A DNA stretch of 64,000 bases, taken from Qipengyuania vesicularis. GTDB lineage: Bacteria > Pseudomonadota > Alphaproteobacteria > Sphingomonadales > Sphingomonadaceae. The notes beneath the pieces are model-generated. The model did no database searches and had not been told where the DNA came from. It saw nothing but the letters and a program-made list of their open reading frames with translations. The translations under genes and the position numbers were made by a program. Within the stretch, counting starts at the first letter, position 1. Each line of letters begins with the position of its first letter. Positions 39,640 through 48,916 of the stretch are shown in pieces. The DNA lies in assembly GCF_019711415.1 (NCBI RefSeq), contig NZ_JAIGNJ010000002.1:620001-684000 (forward strand), in the 5' to 3' direction.

Positions 39640-40379
39640 CAAGAGATGCGAGTAGCAGCGGCAAAGCGTTCGCGGCTCGCGCTTGCTTTTTGCTGGACCT
39701 CTTCCATCGCTTGACGTTCAGTCGCGTCGAGCATGGCATCGATAAGGCGGTGAAAATGTTCACGCATGGCGGCACGCGCACCGGCTGGGTCCCGCGCCTT
39801 GATTGCATCAAACACTGCCTTGTGTTCTTCGGTTCTGGACTGCGTGTCGTGAATACATACAGCCGCATAGGTTCGCTTCACTTCCGGTATTTGCTCGCGC
39901 ATCTGCCACAAGGATTTGACCGTATGGACCATTGCTGCGTTGTTCGAAGCTTCGGCAATGGTGAGATGGAACATCTCGTCTGCTTCGTTGGCCTCCTCCT
40001 CAGATCCGGATCGCATCGCTTCAACCAGTCCTTCGAGCTTCTCGATCCCAGCCTCGTCAATGTTATGCGCGGCCAATGCAGCCGTCTCTGATTCAATGAG
40101 AAGTCGCGCTTCCGTGACCTCGAATGCGCTGGCCGGAGGCATGGCCTGCCCCATCGCAGGAGGATTCTCGCTTACGTAGACACCCGAACCCGTCTTGATC
40201 TCGAGCCTGCCTATGGCCTGAAGCGCAATCTCCGCTTCACGGATCGTCACGCGGCTCACACCCAGCTTCTCGGCCAGTTCTCGTTCGCCGGGCAGCCGCG
40301 TACCGGGAGGATAAGCCCCCTCGTCGATCAGTGTGGCAATCTGTTCAGCTACAGATTGAAATAGTCGCTTTGAAGACAT
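39639..40379 (-). CDS. GntR/FadR-family regulator of the alginate locus
   Basis: This 246-residue regulator has an N-terminal winged helix-turn-helix (YPPGTRLPGERELAEKLGVSRVTIREA) and a C-terminal all-helical FCD ligand domain. The ligand domain carries metal-type His/Asp residues (ADEMFHLTIAEAS and EEHKAVFDAI). FadR-subfamily members such as UxuR, ExuR and KdgR-like proteins sense uronates or KDG. The ATG at 40379 gives MSSKRLFQSVAEQI, a usual start for the subfamily; the frame extends further upstream without homology. It sits between the TonB receptor and lyase genes and probably represses them through ATACCAATTT-type sites. Confidence 0.9.
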   Translation of the reverse strand: MSSKRLFQSVAEQIATLIDEGAYPPGTRLPGERELAEKLGVSRVTIREAEIALQAIGRLEIKTGSGVYVSENPPAMGQAMPPASAFEVTEARLLIESETAALAAHNIDEAGIEKLEGLVEAMRSGSEEEANEADEMFHLTIAEASNNAAMVHTVKSLWQMREQIPEVKRTYAAVCIHDTQSRTEEHKAVFDAIKARDPAGARAAMREHFHRLIDAMLDATERQAMEEVQQKASASRERFAAATRIS

Positions 40380-40416
40380 GGCGTTGAGCAGCTCCGCACT
40401 CGTCGTGATAAATCCT

Positions 40417-40426
40417 ATACCAATTT
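40417..40426. promoter_or_regulatory. ATACCAATTT half-site upstream of GntR gene
   Basis: A 10-base ATACCAATTT element lies 38 bases upstream of the GntR start codon. It is identical to the element at 43699-43708 and close to those at 39631 and 46961. This suggests autoregulation, though only one half-site is clear here. Confidence 0.45.
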
Positions 40427-40466
40427 CTCTAAGCAGGTTTGCGACGATAATTCCAGACAGCAAGTT

Positions 40467-40500
40467 GGCCGGTGCCACGGGAGAATTGGTGGCACCGGCC
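40467..40500 (-). terminator. Perfect hairpin after the second TonB receptor gene
   Basis: GGCCGGTGCCAC (40467-40478) pairs perfectly with GTGGCACCGGCC (40489-40500) around a 10-base loop. It lies 15 bases after the stop of the receptor gene and before the GntR gene. It probably ends or attenuates receptor transcription; a T-run is weak. Confidence 0.6.
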
Positions 40501-40514
40501 ATAGGCCAGCTGGC

Positions 40515-43500
40515 CTAGAACTTGAAGCGGACGCCCGCGAAATAGCGCGGTCCGTATGCGAGAACCTGTCCAAGATTGTCGTCCGTGCCGCGCCAATCGG
40601 TCCGCGGCTCGCCGAAGAGGTTCAAGCCCTCCAGCGTGAAGCGGATATTGTCGTTGATCTTGTACGACACACGTGCCTCAAAGACCGACACATCGTCAGT
40701 ATAGCGGATGCGGCCCGGAGTGGAGATGAACTGCTGGAAGTACTGGCTGCGGTACTTCCACACGCCCTGCAGGTCGAACCCGCCAAGCGAGTAATAGGCT
40801 TGGACGGACGCAACGTGCTTGGAGAAACCGAACAGATTTGCGGGCGGGATCAAGCCGGGCTGGGTCACAAAACTTCCATCGTCCTGAAGAACCGAGATGG
40901 CCCCCAAAGTGTCGTCCTCAAACTCGAAGCTTGTATCGGCATAGTTGTAGCTGATTTTGAAGCCCAGCCCGTCAAGTGGGGCAGGAAGATAGCTAAGACG
41001 GTGCGCCGCGGTGACCTCGATACCGACAATGTTCGAGTTGTCCTCGGTCGTCTGTGTCACGGCCACGAGAGCATCGACGGGGGCCCCGTCAACTACAAAG
41101 GACTCGATCTGGCCAGCTTGCTCGAAGCCGCCGCTAAAGTTCTTGTAATAGGCGTTGAAGGCCAGGATCGTATCTTGATTCGGATACCATTCGAGACCGG
41201 CATCCACATTCCATGACAGCAGTGGGTCTGTGAACGGATTACCGGTCGACGTCACGATACCCAGCGCATCCTGAATGGTCTGCGCATCACCATCGTCATT
41301 GGCCGAAGAGAAGTTGCGTCCGAACGTCAGGTCCGATGGGTCGGGTCTCGAAAGCGCGCGATACGCCGCGAAACGACCTAGGAGATCGGGCTGAAACTCG
41401 GCGACAAGATTCATGCTTGGCAACCATTCGGTGTAGCTGCCTCCACCGCGCACTTCGGTCGGCTCGCTGGAATCTTCCACCAATGTCACATCACCCGATA
41501 CCGGGTCCACGACCGAGGTGAGCTGGTTGCGGAAACCGCGAGAATCGACCTCGGTGTTGACCACTCGCACGCCGATATTGCCGCGGACCGGAAGCGATCC
41601 GAAATCGCTGTCAAAGTCCGCCTGCACATAGCCAGCCCAGCTGCGCTCAATGACGTCGGCCGCGCTCAGGAGCTGGAAGTTGCTTTCCGGAAACTCCGGA
41701 ACTCCGTTGGCGTTGAGCGTCAGGCCGCTGGGATCGTTAGCCTCCATGACCTGAGCAAGACAGATCGCGTTGAAGCTAGCGAAGCTATTCGCTGTTCCGA
41801 TGATGTTGCCGCTCGCATCAACATTGGTGACCAGCGGGTTGCCGCCAGATACCGATGAAAGGAATCCGCTTTCGGGAAAGTCAACGCGGCAAGTCTGGTT
41901 TGCAGCCGAAAGCGCGTCGCTGTCATATGTTGCCTCGTTTCGGGTTCCCGGCGCAGCGCGGTAGTCAAGTTCCTGGTACCGTACACCGGTCTGCAGAAGC
42001 GTGAAGAAACCGTCGGTTTCGTAGGCGACATCGCCCCGCGCACCGAAAACAGAATTGAAGCGGTTCTGATCCACATCGTAGCGTGCCCGGGCATCGCCAG
42101 CGAAGAGATCCGGATTTGTGACGTCAAAGTCCTGAACGACCACGTTGAAGATTTCCGAGCCGTTCTGGCGGATGAGAATCGCGGTTTCGACACGGTCATT
42201 TTGCGTGCTGCCATCGCTTTCCACGCCATCGGGCCACTGATCATCGTTCCCAAAGATGTCCAGAGTATCGCGCGTTCGCATGCGGATCTGGATCTGGTCT
42301 TCGAAGCGCGAGGTTTCCGAATGCGAGAAGTCCGCCGAAAGCGTAAGGCGATCGGTTGCAGCCCACTCGATCGAGGCCCCTGCGCCATAGTACTCTTCAC
42401 TCCGCGTGAGATCTTCGCTGACGCTTTCAATACGGCCTTCGTTCGTGAACTGCCGCAGGGCACCGCTGTCCGTATAGATCAGGTCAAAATCAAGCCGGTT
42501 GGGGTCGCCCGGCCCGTCGATACGACGGCCTTCCGAGAAAATGAGATCGCTTCTCAGCTCGCGGAACTCACGCTTCGAATACTGAAAATCGAAGTTGATA
42601 TCGAGGTTCGAGCTGGGCTGAAGCTGAAGGGCCGCGAAGAAGGAATCGCGCTTATCGTCCGTGCGGTTCTGACGGTAAAAATAGCTGTTGCGCGCAATGA
42701 TGAAATCATCGGTTACGCTGCCATCGCGCAGTCCGCTAATCGTACTCGAGCTGGTATCGCAATTGCCATCATCGAAGACGCCGTCGCTCGTAGTTGTGGG
42801 ATCAATCACACAGGCGCGGATCGTGTTGCTGACCCCGGCCTCCTGTTCCGGATTGGTGGTCCTGCTTCGAGCATATCCGAGTGAAATTCCCAATTCACCG
42901 CCGCCGAGCTGGAACTGGTCGATGTAGCTGATTGTACCGCGATAGCCGAGATCGCGCAGGCGCTGGTCTTCGGCAATGTCATAGTTGTCCGGGTTGTAAT
43001 TGACCTTGAAGTCACCCTGGATCCGGCTTTTGCCATAATCGATAGGCCGCACGGTCTCGAGGACGATCTGACCCGCAACCCCGCCTTCGATGTAGCTAGC
43101 AGCCTGGGTCTTGTAGATCCCGACCTTGTTGAAGAGTTCGGAGGGAAACTGGCTGAAATTGACCGAGCGATCCCCGCTACCATTAGTAGCGACACGCCCG
43201 TTGATCACAGTAGAACCAAGGAATGGGCCAAGACCGCGAATCGAGATCTCGGTCGCACCACCCTGCTCACGGTGAGAGCCAGCCCCGGTCAGCGTCTCCA
43301 GCGCTTCACCGATAGACAAGGCGGGCAAATCTCCGATTTCGTCAGCTGACAAGGCATCGAAGACTTCGACAGAAGCGCGCTTTTCTTCGATCGAGCCTTG
43401 GATAACTCCGCGGATGCCTTCCACCACGATCGTGGTGTCGGCATCCTCCGATTGGATCGCTACCGCCTCGGACTCGCTAGCATCGACTTTCGGATCTGCA

Positions 43501-43604
43501 TCCTGGGCGATCGCAGGCGCCGCAACGAGCGAAGTGGTTGCGAGCAGGCTACCGACAAATCGATTCAGCGAATTTCGCAGACACGTGGTCTTGGTTCTTG
43601 CCAT
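40515..43604 (-). CDS. TonB-dependent receptor, alginate locus (second)
   Basis: This 1029-residue outer-membrane receptor has a signal peptide ending near APAIAQ, a plug domain (IGDLPALSIGEALETLTG, then EISIRGLGPFLGSTVINGR) and a beta-barrel ending in the aromatic YFAGVRFKF. It should bind alginate or oligoalginate and import it with TonB energy. The ATG at 43604 is chosen because AGGGG lies 8 bases upstream and the signal peptide starts there. It is clearly paralogous to the receptor at 49009: the plug blocks FPSEL, YIEGGVAG and RPIDYGK recur in both. Confidence 0.93.
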   Translation of the reverse strand: MARTKTTCLRNSLNRFVGSLLATTSLVAAPAIAQDADPKVDASESEAVAIQSEDADTTIVVEGIRGVIQGSIEEKRASVEVFDALSADEIGDLPALSIGEALETLTGAGSHREQGGATEISIRGLGPFLGSTVINGRVATNGSGDRSVNFSQFPSELFNKVGIYKTQAASYIEGGVAGQIVLETVRPIDYGKSRIQGDFKVNYNPDNYDIAEDQRLRDLGYRGTISYIDQFQLGGGELGISLGYARSRTTNPEQEAGVSNTIRACVIDPTTTSDGVFDDGNCDTSSSTISGLRDGSVTDDFIIARNSYFYRQNRTDDKRDSFFAALQLQPSSNLDINFDFQYSKREFRELRSDLIFSEGRRIDGPGDPNRLDFDLIYTDSGALRQFTNEGRIESVSEDLTRSEEYYGAGASIEWAATDRLTLSADFSHSETSRFEDQIQIRMRTRDTLDIFGNDDQWPDGVESDGSTQNDRVETAILIRQNGSEIFNVVVQDFDVTNPDLFAGDARARYDVDQNRFNSVFGARGDVAYETDGFFTLLQTGVRYQELDYRAAPGTRNEATYDSDALSAANQTCRVDFPESGFLSSVSGGNPLVTNVDASGNIIGTANSFASFNAICLAQVMEANDPSGLTLNANGVPEFPESNFQLLSAADVIERSWAGYVQADFDSDFGSLPVRGNIGVRVVNTEVDSRGFRNQLTSVVDPVSGDVTLVEDSSEPTEVRGGGSYTEWLPSMNLVAEFQPDLLGRFAAYRALSRPDPSDLTFGRNFSSANDDGDAQTIQDALGIVTSTGNPFTDPLLSWNVDAGLEWYPNQDTILAFNAYYKNFSGGFEQAGQIESFVVDGAPVDALVAVTQTTEDNSNIVGIEVTAAHRLSYLPAPLDGLGFKISYNYADTSFEFEDDTLGAISVLQDDGSFVTQPGLIPPANLFGFSKHVASVQAYYSLGGFDLQGVWKYRSQYFQQFISTPGRIRYTDDVSVFEARVSYKINDNIRFTLEGLNLFGEPRTDWRGTDDNLGQVLAYGPRYFAGVRFKF

Positions 43605-43675
43605 GATTTTCCCCTCCCATATTCCTTGGGAGAGGGGCCTAACAATCATCCGCCACTTTTGTCAACCTAAGTCAA

Positions 43676-43708
43676 ATACCAAAATGTAATTGTTTGTAAT
43701 ACCAATTT
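43676..43708. promoter_or_regulatory. Repeated ATACCAA elements upstream of second TonB receptor
   Basis: ATACCAAAAT (43676-43685) and ATACCAATTT (43699-43708) are direct repeats 23 bases apart, 70-105 bases upstream of the receptor start. Around the second copy, AATTGTTTGTAATACCAATT forms an imperfect 20-base palindrome like UxuR-type sites. They are candidate GntR operators. Confidence 0.5.
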
Positions 43709-43734
43709 AGTGAATGGATTGGCTGGCTGCGAAA

Positions 43735-43766
43735 AAGATGAGGCGCCCCGCAAGCGGAGCGCCTCT
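43735..43766 (-). terminator. Intrinsic terminator after the first TonB receptor gene
   Basis: On the minus strand the arms GAGGCGC and GCGCCTC, extended by CCGC/GCGG, form a hairpin followed by a CATCTTTTTC tract. It begins about 27 bases after the receptor stop at 43793. It separates the two receptor transcripts. Confidence 0.75.
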
Positions 43767-43792
43767 TAAGGCTAGTTGTAGTTCGAGCCCGA

Positions 43793-46700
43793 TCAGAGTT
43801 GGAGCGTAACTCCGAATGTAATCCGTCGGTCGGGCAGGCCTTGGAAGCAAAACAGGCCGCCCTCGTTCACGCACGATTGAGTGATGTCAGACTTAGTGAG
43901 GTTTACGCCCTCAACACCTACAGACAGAAAGTCCGTGACATCATAGGTGACGCTAGCATTCAGCTGCCCACGCGCTTCAGTAACCACCGGGAAACCGAAG
44001 GTACTGTTCAAAGAAGCTCCCCCGGCTGTGTCCAGCGTACGGAAAGCATCGCGCCAGGTGTAGCGGGCACGAGCCGAGATGCCGTACTTCTCATAAAACA
44101 GGGTGACGTTGTAAGAGTGAGGCGAGAAATCGAGCAGACCCTGTACCGACGTGACCGGCACGAAATCCGCATCGTCGTAGATGCCATTGATTGCGTTAAA
44201 TATGTCGGTGCCGCGCGAGGCCGAGGTATTGGATGCTTCGCCGCCTCCAAACTCCTGATAAGTGTAGTTCGCCAAGACACCGAAACCAGAGGCGAATCCG
44301 AGAGTGTCCTCGAACTGCGATAGGTCGTACTGGAAAGCAACTTCGACACCTGTTTGGGTCGTGCTGGCGCTGTCGTTTATGGTCGTCACAATGTCGACGC
44401 AGATTCCGTCGCCAGGTATCGGCGATGAGATGTTTCGGTCTGCGACAGGGTTGAAGATGCCGCCGCCTTCGCATGGCGGGGTGATATCACCAAATCCATT
44501 ACCATCTCGGAATGCCTCCTCAAGCTGCCGCACGAAGAGATTTGTTCGATCCTTATGGAAGAAGGCCACGCTCAGAAGGGCAGAAGGCGCAAAATACCAA
44601 TCGAGCGACGCATCGTAGGATTGGACGGTCTCTGGAGCGAGATTCGGGTTACCAATCGCGACCGACGCCTGCGAACTTGTACCGAAGACGATCGACGTTG
44701 AGAGTGTATTGAAGTCCGGACGATTGATGTCCTCCGTATAGCTCGCCCGGAAAACAAGATCGTCAGTGATGTCGGCGATTACGTTCACGCGAGGCAACCA
44801 CTCAGTATACCCCCCCTTGGTCAGCACCTTTTCCACGTCGGAGCCAGTCACGTTATTGCCGATGGATTCGATGATTGTGTCGACATAGCGTACCCCGACA
44901 TTACCGCGCACCGGGCCGAATTCGAAATTCGCTTGGGCATAGGCCGCCAGGGTTTTCTCTTCGATGTCGTAGAAGCCTGTTAAGCTTGGAGTGGGATCGT
45001 CGATAGTGCGCATGCCAGGGACAGAAGCCAGCGCCGCTCTCAGGATTGCGAGAGTTCCTTCCGGATCGCTGAAAGCCAGATCTGGATCGACCAGGAGGAA
45101 ATCGCCGAAGAACAATGTGCGGCCATCGGCATCGCCATAATTGTCCGGTCCCGGCACCAGGAGTGAAGCAAACTCGGTCCCACGCGGGCTGTCAGCTAGC
45201 GCACTTAAGCCGAGATTTGACCCAATTTCCTGGAAGGTGCTCTTCCGAACATTGAATCGCGCCCCCGCATCGAGTGACGAAAGGAATGATGGGAGCGCGC
45301 CGCCAGCATAGGATAGATCCAACCGGATCGCGTGTTCCGAGTTGTTGGTTTCATCGGCACCAGTCCGTATAGCATCGAGCACCACATTTGCCGGATCCAG
45401 CAACTGCGCGACGGTGGGAGCAAACGGAGAATCGGCATCAATTCCGAATGCCAACCCGTCCCGCAAGTCGTATCGGAAGGGAACTGCGTTGTCGTTCCCT
45501 CCACCGCCGTCAAGAGGCGTATTCGGATTGATGAAGTTCAACGTCGTACTCAATTCCGGGTTGACCGTGTCGGCACTTGTAGTCGAAGCCTCGAAGCGGA
45601 TATCCATGCCGCCCAATTGCCACTCCGCCCCGATACGGTAGAGCTGGCTTTCGGTCAGGCGGGCGCCGGTGTCACTCGAAAAGCGAAGGTTCGGGTCGTC
45701 GTCATCGACTGAGAGGAATGGCTGGATCGTACCCGTCACGGCCGCTTGGATTGACCCCAAATTGACCCCGTCTAGGGAGCCGAAGTCGACCGTCTCGAAA
45801 CTATCGGGAACGTTGTAGTTAAGAACCGAGCTTACACCGGATCCCTGGACGCGCGAGCTGTCTTGCCGACGCTCTTGGTCGTTATAGAACGCGTCGAAAT
45901 AGATCCTCAGATTATCGTTCGGCGCCCATTCCAGCGAGCCCGCGACATTGATGGTGGTGTACTCGAAGTTCTCGAGCTCCTGATTGAGGAATTGAATCCC
46001 GAGGAAATCAAAATCCTGCGCGGCTGGACGACGGGTAGCCTGATCCTCAAGGTTGCCATTCCGGATAACATCAGCATTGATGTTCTCTACAAGGCCGCCA
46101 TCACGGTCCACGCGCGGACGGAATGAGGTGGCTTCCTGCTCCGTGTAGCTGCCAGCAATAACAATGCCGATATCTCCGATGCCGACACTCCAATTGTCGC
46201 CGAAGCTGGCAGCGATGCGAGGCGTGACACTGTCGGAAAGCTCACTGTATTCACCTTGCACCCTCAGCGTCGCCACGCGATCGACTATGTCAAGTGGACG
46301 GATTGTTCGCAGGTTGATGGTGCCACCGACCGAACCTTCGATCGTGTTCGCCTGAGGCGACTTGATTACCTCGACCGACGAGATGATGGCGGCGTTCACA
46401 TCTTCGAAGCTGATACCACCGCGACCCCTGCCCGAACTAACTGTCCCGACACCGTTGATCTCGGTACGGTTGTCGTTGGTTCCGCGAATCTGCACCCCGG
46501 TTCCCACCCCGGCATCCCTCGTAATCTGGATACCGGGAATATTCTCGAGAACTTCCGCGAGATTCTGGTCGGGGAGCTTGCCGATGTCCTCTGCCTGGAT
46601 AACCTCGACGAGACTGTCGGAAAGACGCTCCTCGTTGAGAGCGCTCTGAAGTGCGCTCCTGATGCCGGTGACCACGATCACCTCACCATCGTCAGTGCGG

Positions 46701-46867
46701 TTCACGAAGTCGCCGTCCTCGACCGCGTCGACTGCGCCTTCGTTTTCTTCCACTTCCTGCGCGCTTGCAAATGTCGGAAGGGCCAACACACCCATGGCAG
46801 CCCCCGACATCAGCAGGGTCAGGAGCCGATTGGAGTGTACGCGGTTACGATCAGAATCTTTTGCCAT
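43793..46867 (-). CDS. TonB-dependent receptor, alginate locus (first)
   Basis: The 1024-residue receptor has a signal peptide ending near TFASAQ and a TonB-box-like EVIVVTGIRSAL segment. The plug shows EDIGKLPDQNLAEVLENIPGIQI and GVQIRGTNDNRTEINGV; the barrel ends ITFGVTLQL. This is the TonB receptor class common in sphingomonads and Caulobacter for oligosaccharides. A GGGAGGGAAG ribosome site precedes the ATG at 46867. Upstream lie a TACCAATTTT element and a LacI-type operator at 47027, so it may respond to both local regulators. The exact ligand is inferred from context. Confidence 0.92.
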   Translation of the reverse strand: MAKDSDRNRVHSNRLLTLLMSGAAMGVLALPTFASAQEVEENEGAVDAVEDGDFVNRTDDGEVIVVTGIRSALQSALNEERLSDSLVEVIQAEDIGKLPDQNLAEVLENIPGIQITRDAGVGTGVQIRGTNDNRTEINGVGTVSSGRGRGGISFEDVNAAIISSVEVIKSPQANTIEGSVGGTINLRTIRPLDIVDRVATLRVQGEYSELSDSVTPRIAASFGDNWSVGIGDIGIVIAGSYTEQEATSFRPRVDRDGGLVENINADVIRNGNLEDQATRRPAAQDFDFLGIQFLNQELENFEYTTINVAGSLEWAPNDNLRIYFDAFYNDQERRQDSSRVQGSGVSSVLNYNVPDSFETVDFGSLDGVNLGSIQAAVTGTIQPFLSVDDDDPNLRFSSDTGARLTESQLYRIGAEWQLGGMDIRFEASTTSADTVNPELSTTLNFINPNTPLDGGGGNDNAVPFRYDLRDGLAFGIDADSPFAPTVAQLLDPANVVLDAIRTGADETNNSEHAIRLDLSYAGGALPSFLSSLDAGARFNVRKSTFQEIGSNLGLSALADSPRGTEFASLLVPGPDNYGDADGRTLFFGDFLLVDPDLAFSDPEGTLAILRAALASVPGMRTIDDPTPSLTGFYDIEEKTLAAYAQANFEFGPVRGNVGVRYVDTIIESIGNNVTGSDVEKVLTKGGYTEWLPRVNVIADITDDLVFRASYTEDINRPDFNTLSTSIVFGTSSQASVAIGNPNLAPETVQSYDASLDWYFAPSALLSVAFFHKDRTNLFVRQLEEAFRDGNGFGDITPPCEGGGIFNPVADRNISSPIPGDGICVDIVTTINDSASTTQTGVEVAFQYDLSQFEDTLGFASGFGVLANYTYQEFGGGEASNTSASRGTDIFNAINGIYDDADFVPVTSVQGLLDFSPHSYNVTLFYEKYGISARARYTWRDAFRTLDTAGGASLNSTFGFPVVTEARGQLNASVTYDVTDFLSVGVEGVNLTKSDITQSCVNEGGLFCFQGLPDRRITFGVTLQL

Positions 46868-47174
46868 CTTGTCTTCCCTCCCAAGGAACTTTGAAAGTGT
46901 TGTCCTACTCTAAACCATTTATGTCAACCACTTTGGTTTACCCATTAGTATATTCTGTCCTACCAATTTTGAGGATCATGTAGAGCTTCCGCACATCTCC
47001 GCGCGTCCGCGCACCGCCGATCGAAAGGTAACCGGTGTCATTTTGAGGCGACGAAGGGGCCCAATTGGTGCCATTCCGCGACGATCCTTTCTACATGCGG
47101 CGAACCGGTGGGTCCAATGCCCCGCCCTGGGGTCCAAACCATATCTTGCGCTGCTCGCCTCCATCGGCACCCTC
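46868..47174. other. Intergenic region with GntR-like and LacI-like sites
   Basis: This 307-base stretch contains no convincing gene. It holds TGTCAACCACTTTGGT (46923-46938), nearly the same as a segment at 39591-39606 before PL6, then TACCAATTTT (46961-46970), and the LacI-type operator at 47027-47040. It is the promoter region of the first TonB receptor and the 3' side of the beta-helix protein gene. Confidence 0.55.
47027..47040. promoter_or_regulatory. LacI-type operator near first TonB receptor
   Basis: GGTAACCGGTGTCA, identical to the copy at 48939-48952 and to the reverse complement of the one at 56526-56539. It lies 160 bases upstream of the first alginate-locus TonB receptor and beyond the end of the beta-helix gene, so it may bring that receptor under the LacI regulator. 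Confidence 0.65.
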
Positions 47175-48869
47175 TCACCTTGCTCTGGTTCGTTGCTGCA
47201 ACTGGTAATCGTAGAGCGATGGCGCGCCCTCGACCGGCCTGTTGAGCCATTCGACAAGTGGCTCCGGCCTGTGATCTAGGCGAAGGGGCCGGTTGCCGTG
47301 CATGCCAATAATCCGCGCTTCCGGACCCTCGGAAGCGGCAAGGATTGTTATGGGTCGGCCAGGTGTCACTCCGCCATCAACGAGGACATTGAGATTCCAA
47401 GTAGTGTTGTAGCGGGCATGGCCCGGCAGCCAGTATCCCGCCCCGCCTGCCTTGTAGAGGTCGAACTGCGGCGTTCCGTCATCGGCAACCTGGTCCGGGG
47501 TGAGATGGACCGTAACGTTGTCATAAAGATTTTGGTGGTTTGCGCCCGCATGCTGATCGAGACTGGGCCGCGACCAGACCACGGCATCCTTGTACACCGA
47601 CTTCGTCGCCATCGTGTTGAAACTCAGTGCGTGGATGGTTGGATTATAGACATGCAGGTCTTCGACCAGGACATTATGCACATTGCCGATATGGACGCTG
47701 TAGTGCGCCATATGATCGCCTTTCGTAACGACGTTCGCAATGGTTACGTTGCCGAGGTCGTCGGTCAGTATGCCACTGTCTGAATTGGCGATTGTGACAT
47801 TGCGGATCCAGCCGTCAAACACGCCGGTGAAATAGATACCGTTGTAACCGGCCTCATTATGATGACCGAAGAAGGGGTTCTCAGGAAAGGTGAGTGCAAG
47901 ATCCTGAATCCCGACGTTGGTCAGATGGTCCCAGTGAGCGAAATACGCGGGGACGTCTTCCCTGACCGGATGAAGCAAAGGATCGGAAATCGTCACGAGG
48001 TTTCCGTCGATACGCTCGATCCGCGTCGCTTGCCGGACCAGCGGCCGATCGGGCAATTCCCAATGACGCGACCCGATCTTCTCGTCCGTATCGCCGTACA
48101 TTTCCCTGATCAGCGGACCTTCCGAACCGGCGCGGTTGTGCCAGTGGATCTGGAAGACATCTCCCACCGCAAGCGCGGAGGGATTTGCCACGCGTAATTG
48201 CCTTTCGCCCCGGAGGCCGCTGGTAATCTCGACCACCTTCCGGATCGGTCGATCATGGCTCTCGAGGTAAGTTGCGTGCCGCCCCTCCGGATAGCGCACC
48301 CAGATGAAGCCCCCACTCCAGCTCCATGGTGAAAAGAGCACATCGAGATTGGCATCCTTCTGCCTCTCGCGTTTGTCGTTCTCGACCAGATAGGTGCGCA
48401 ACTCATCAAGGGCGCCGCCATCATCCACCTGGTCAAGTGGGCGCGGCATATAAAGTTCCGTCCCCTTCTCTCCGGCACCCATACCCGACAGCACGATGCC
48501 GCTCCTACTGATCCAGAGAATTTCGCTCACGAGGTAACGTCCGGCATCGAACTGCACCCGGACCGACCCAGTTCGTTCCGACGCCGCTTCGATAGCAGCC
48601 TTGATCGCCTTGGTATCGTCGATTGCATCATCCGGATTTGCGCCAAAATCGCGGACGAGGATTTCCTCCGCGACCTGCGGAATCTCACCTGTTCCCACCC
48701 TGAAGCCGGCGTAAGAGAAGTCTGGCAACCAGTCCGCACCATCTTCCGACGGGTTTTCGAGGATTGGAGGCAACCATTGGGCAGCTGCACTGGCAGGGGC
48801 CGCCATTGCCGCGATTGCAACGACACCGAGCCCCCCTGTTTTCAACGTGTTGGCAAAGCCGCGCGACAT
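47175..48869 (-). CDS. Secreted parallel beta-helix protein, probable polysaccharide lyase of unassigned family
   Basis: This 564-residue protein has a signal peptide (AIAAMAAPASAAAQ) and a pectate-lyase-3-like beginning, ILVRDFGANPDDAIDDTKAI. Repeated beta-helix rungs such as GIVLSGMG, NVTIANSDSGILTDDLGNV and NVLVEDLHVYNP follow. The region around 430-480 is rich in His and Asn (YSVHIGNVHN, SLDQHAGANHQN). The fold is clear, but it does not show the PL6 NGGET motif and I cannot assign a known CAZy family; PL31-like alginate/glucuronan lyases are one comparison to make. The ATG at 48869 follows a GGGAGAGG site. It is divergent from a TonB receptor, with two LacI operators between them. A lyase releasing unsaturated uronate fits the downstream isomerase and dehydrogenase genes. 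Confidence 0.75.
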   Translation of the reverse strand: MSRGFANTLKTGGLGVVAIAAMAAPASAAAQWLPPILENPSEDGADWLPDFSYAGFRVGTGEIPQVAEEILVRDFGANPDDAIDDTKAIKAAIEAASERTGSVRVQFDAGRYLVSEILWISRSGIVLSGMGAGEKGTELYMPRPLDQVDDGGALDELRTYLVENDKRERQKDANLDVLFSPWSWSGGFIWVRYPEGRHATYLESHDRPIRKVVEITSGLRGERQLRVANPSALAVGDVFQIHWHNRAGSEGPLIREMYGDTDEKIGSRHWELPDRPLVRQATRIERIDGNLVTISDPLLHPVREDVPAYFAHWDHLTNVGIQDLALTFPENPFFGHHNEAGYNGIYFTGVFDGWIRNVTIANSDSGILTDDLGNVTIANVVTKGDHMAHYSVHIGNVHNVLVEDLHVYNPTIHALSFNTMATKSVYKDAVVWSRPSLDQHAGANHQNLYDNVTVHLTPDQVADDGTPQFDLYKAGGAGYWLPGHARYNTTWNLNVLVDGGVTPGRPITILAASEGPEARIIGMHGNRPLRLDHRPEPLVEWLNRPVEGAPSLYDYQLQQRTRAR

Positions 48870-48916
48870 ATTAGCCTCTCCCAAGCGTCTCTCGCAAATT
48901 GGTTATTGACGCGCAA

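Noticed and set aside
40467-40500. LacI operator, because of GGCACCGG similarity
   Set aside because: The sequence is one arm of a perfect 12-bp hairpin after a gene stop, and the central ACCGGTGT core is missing.
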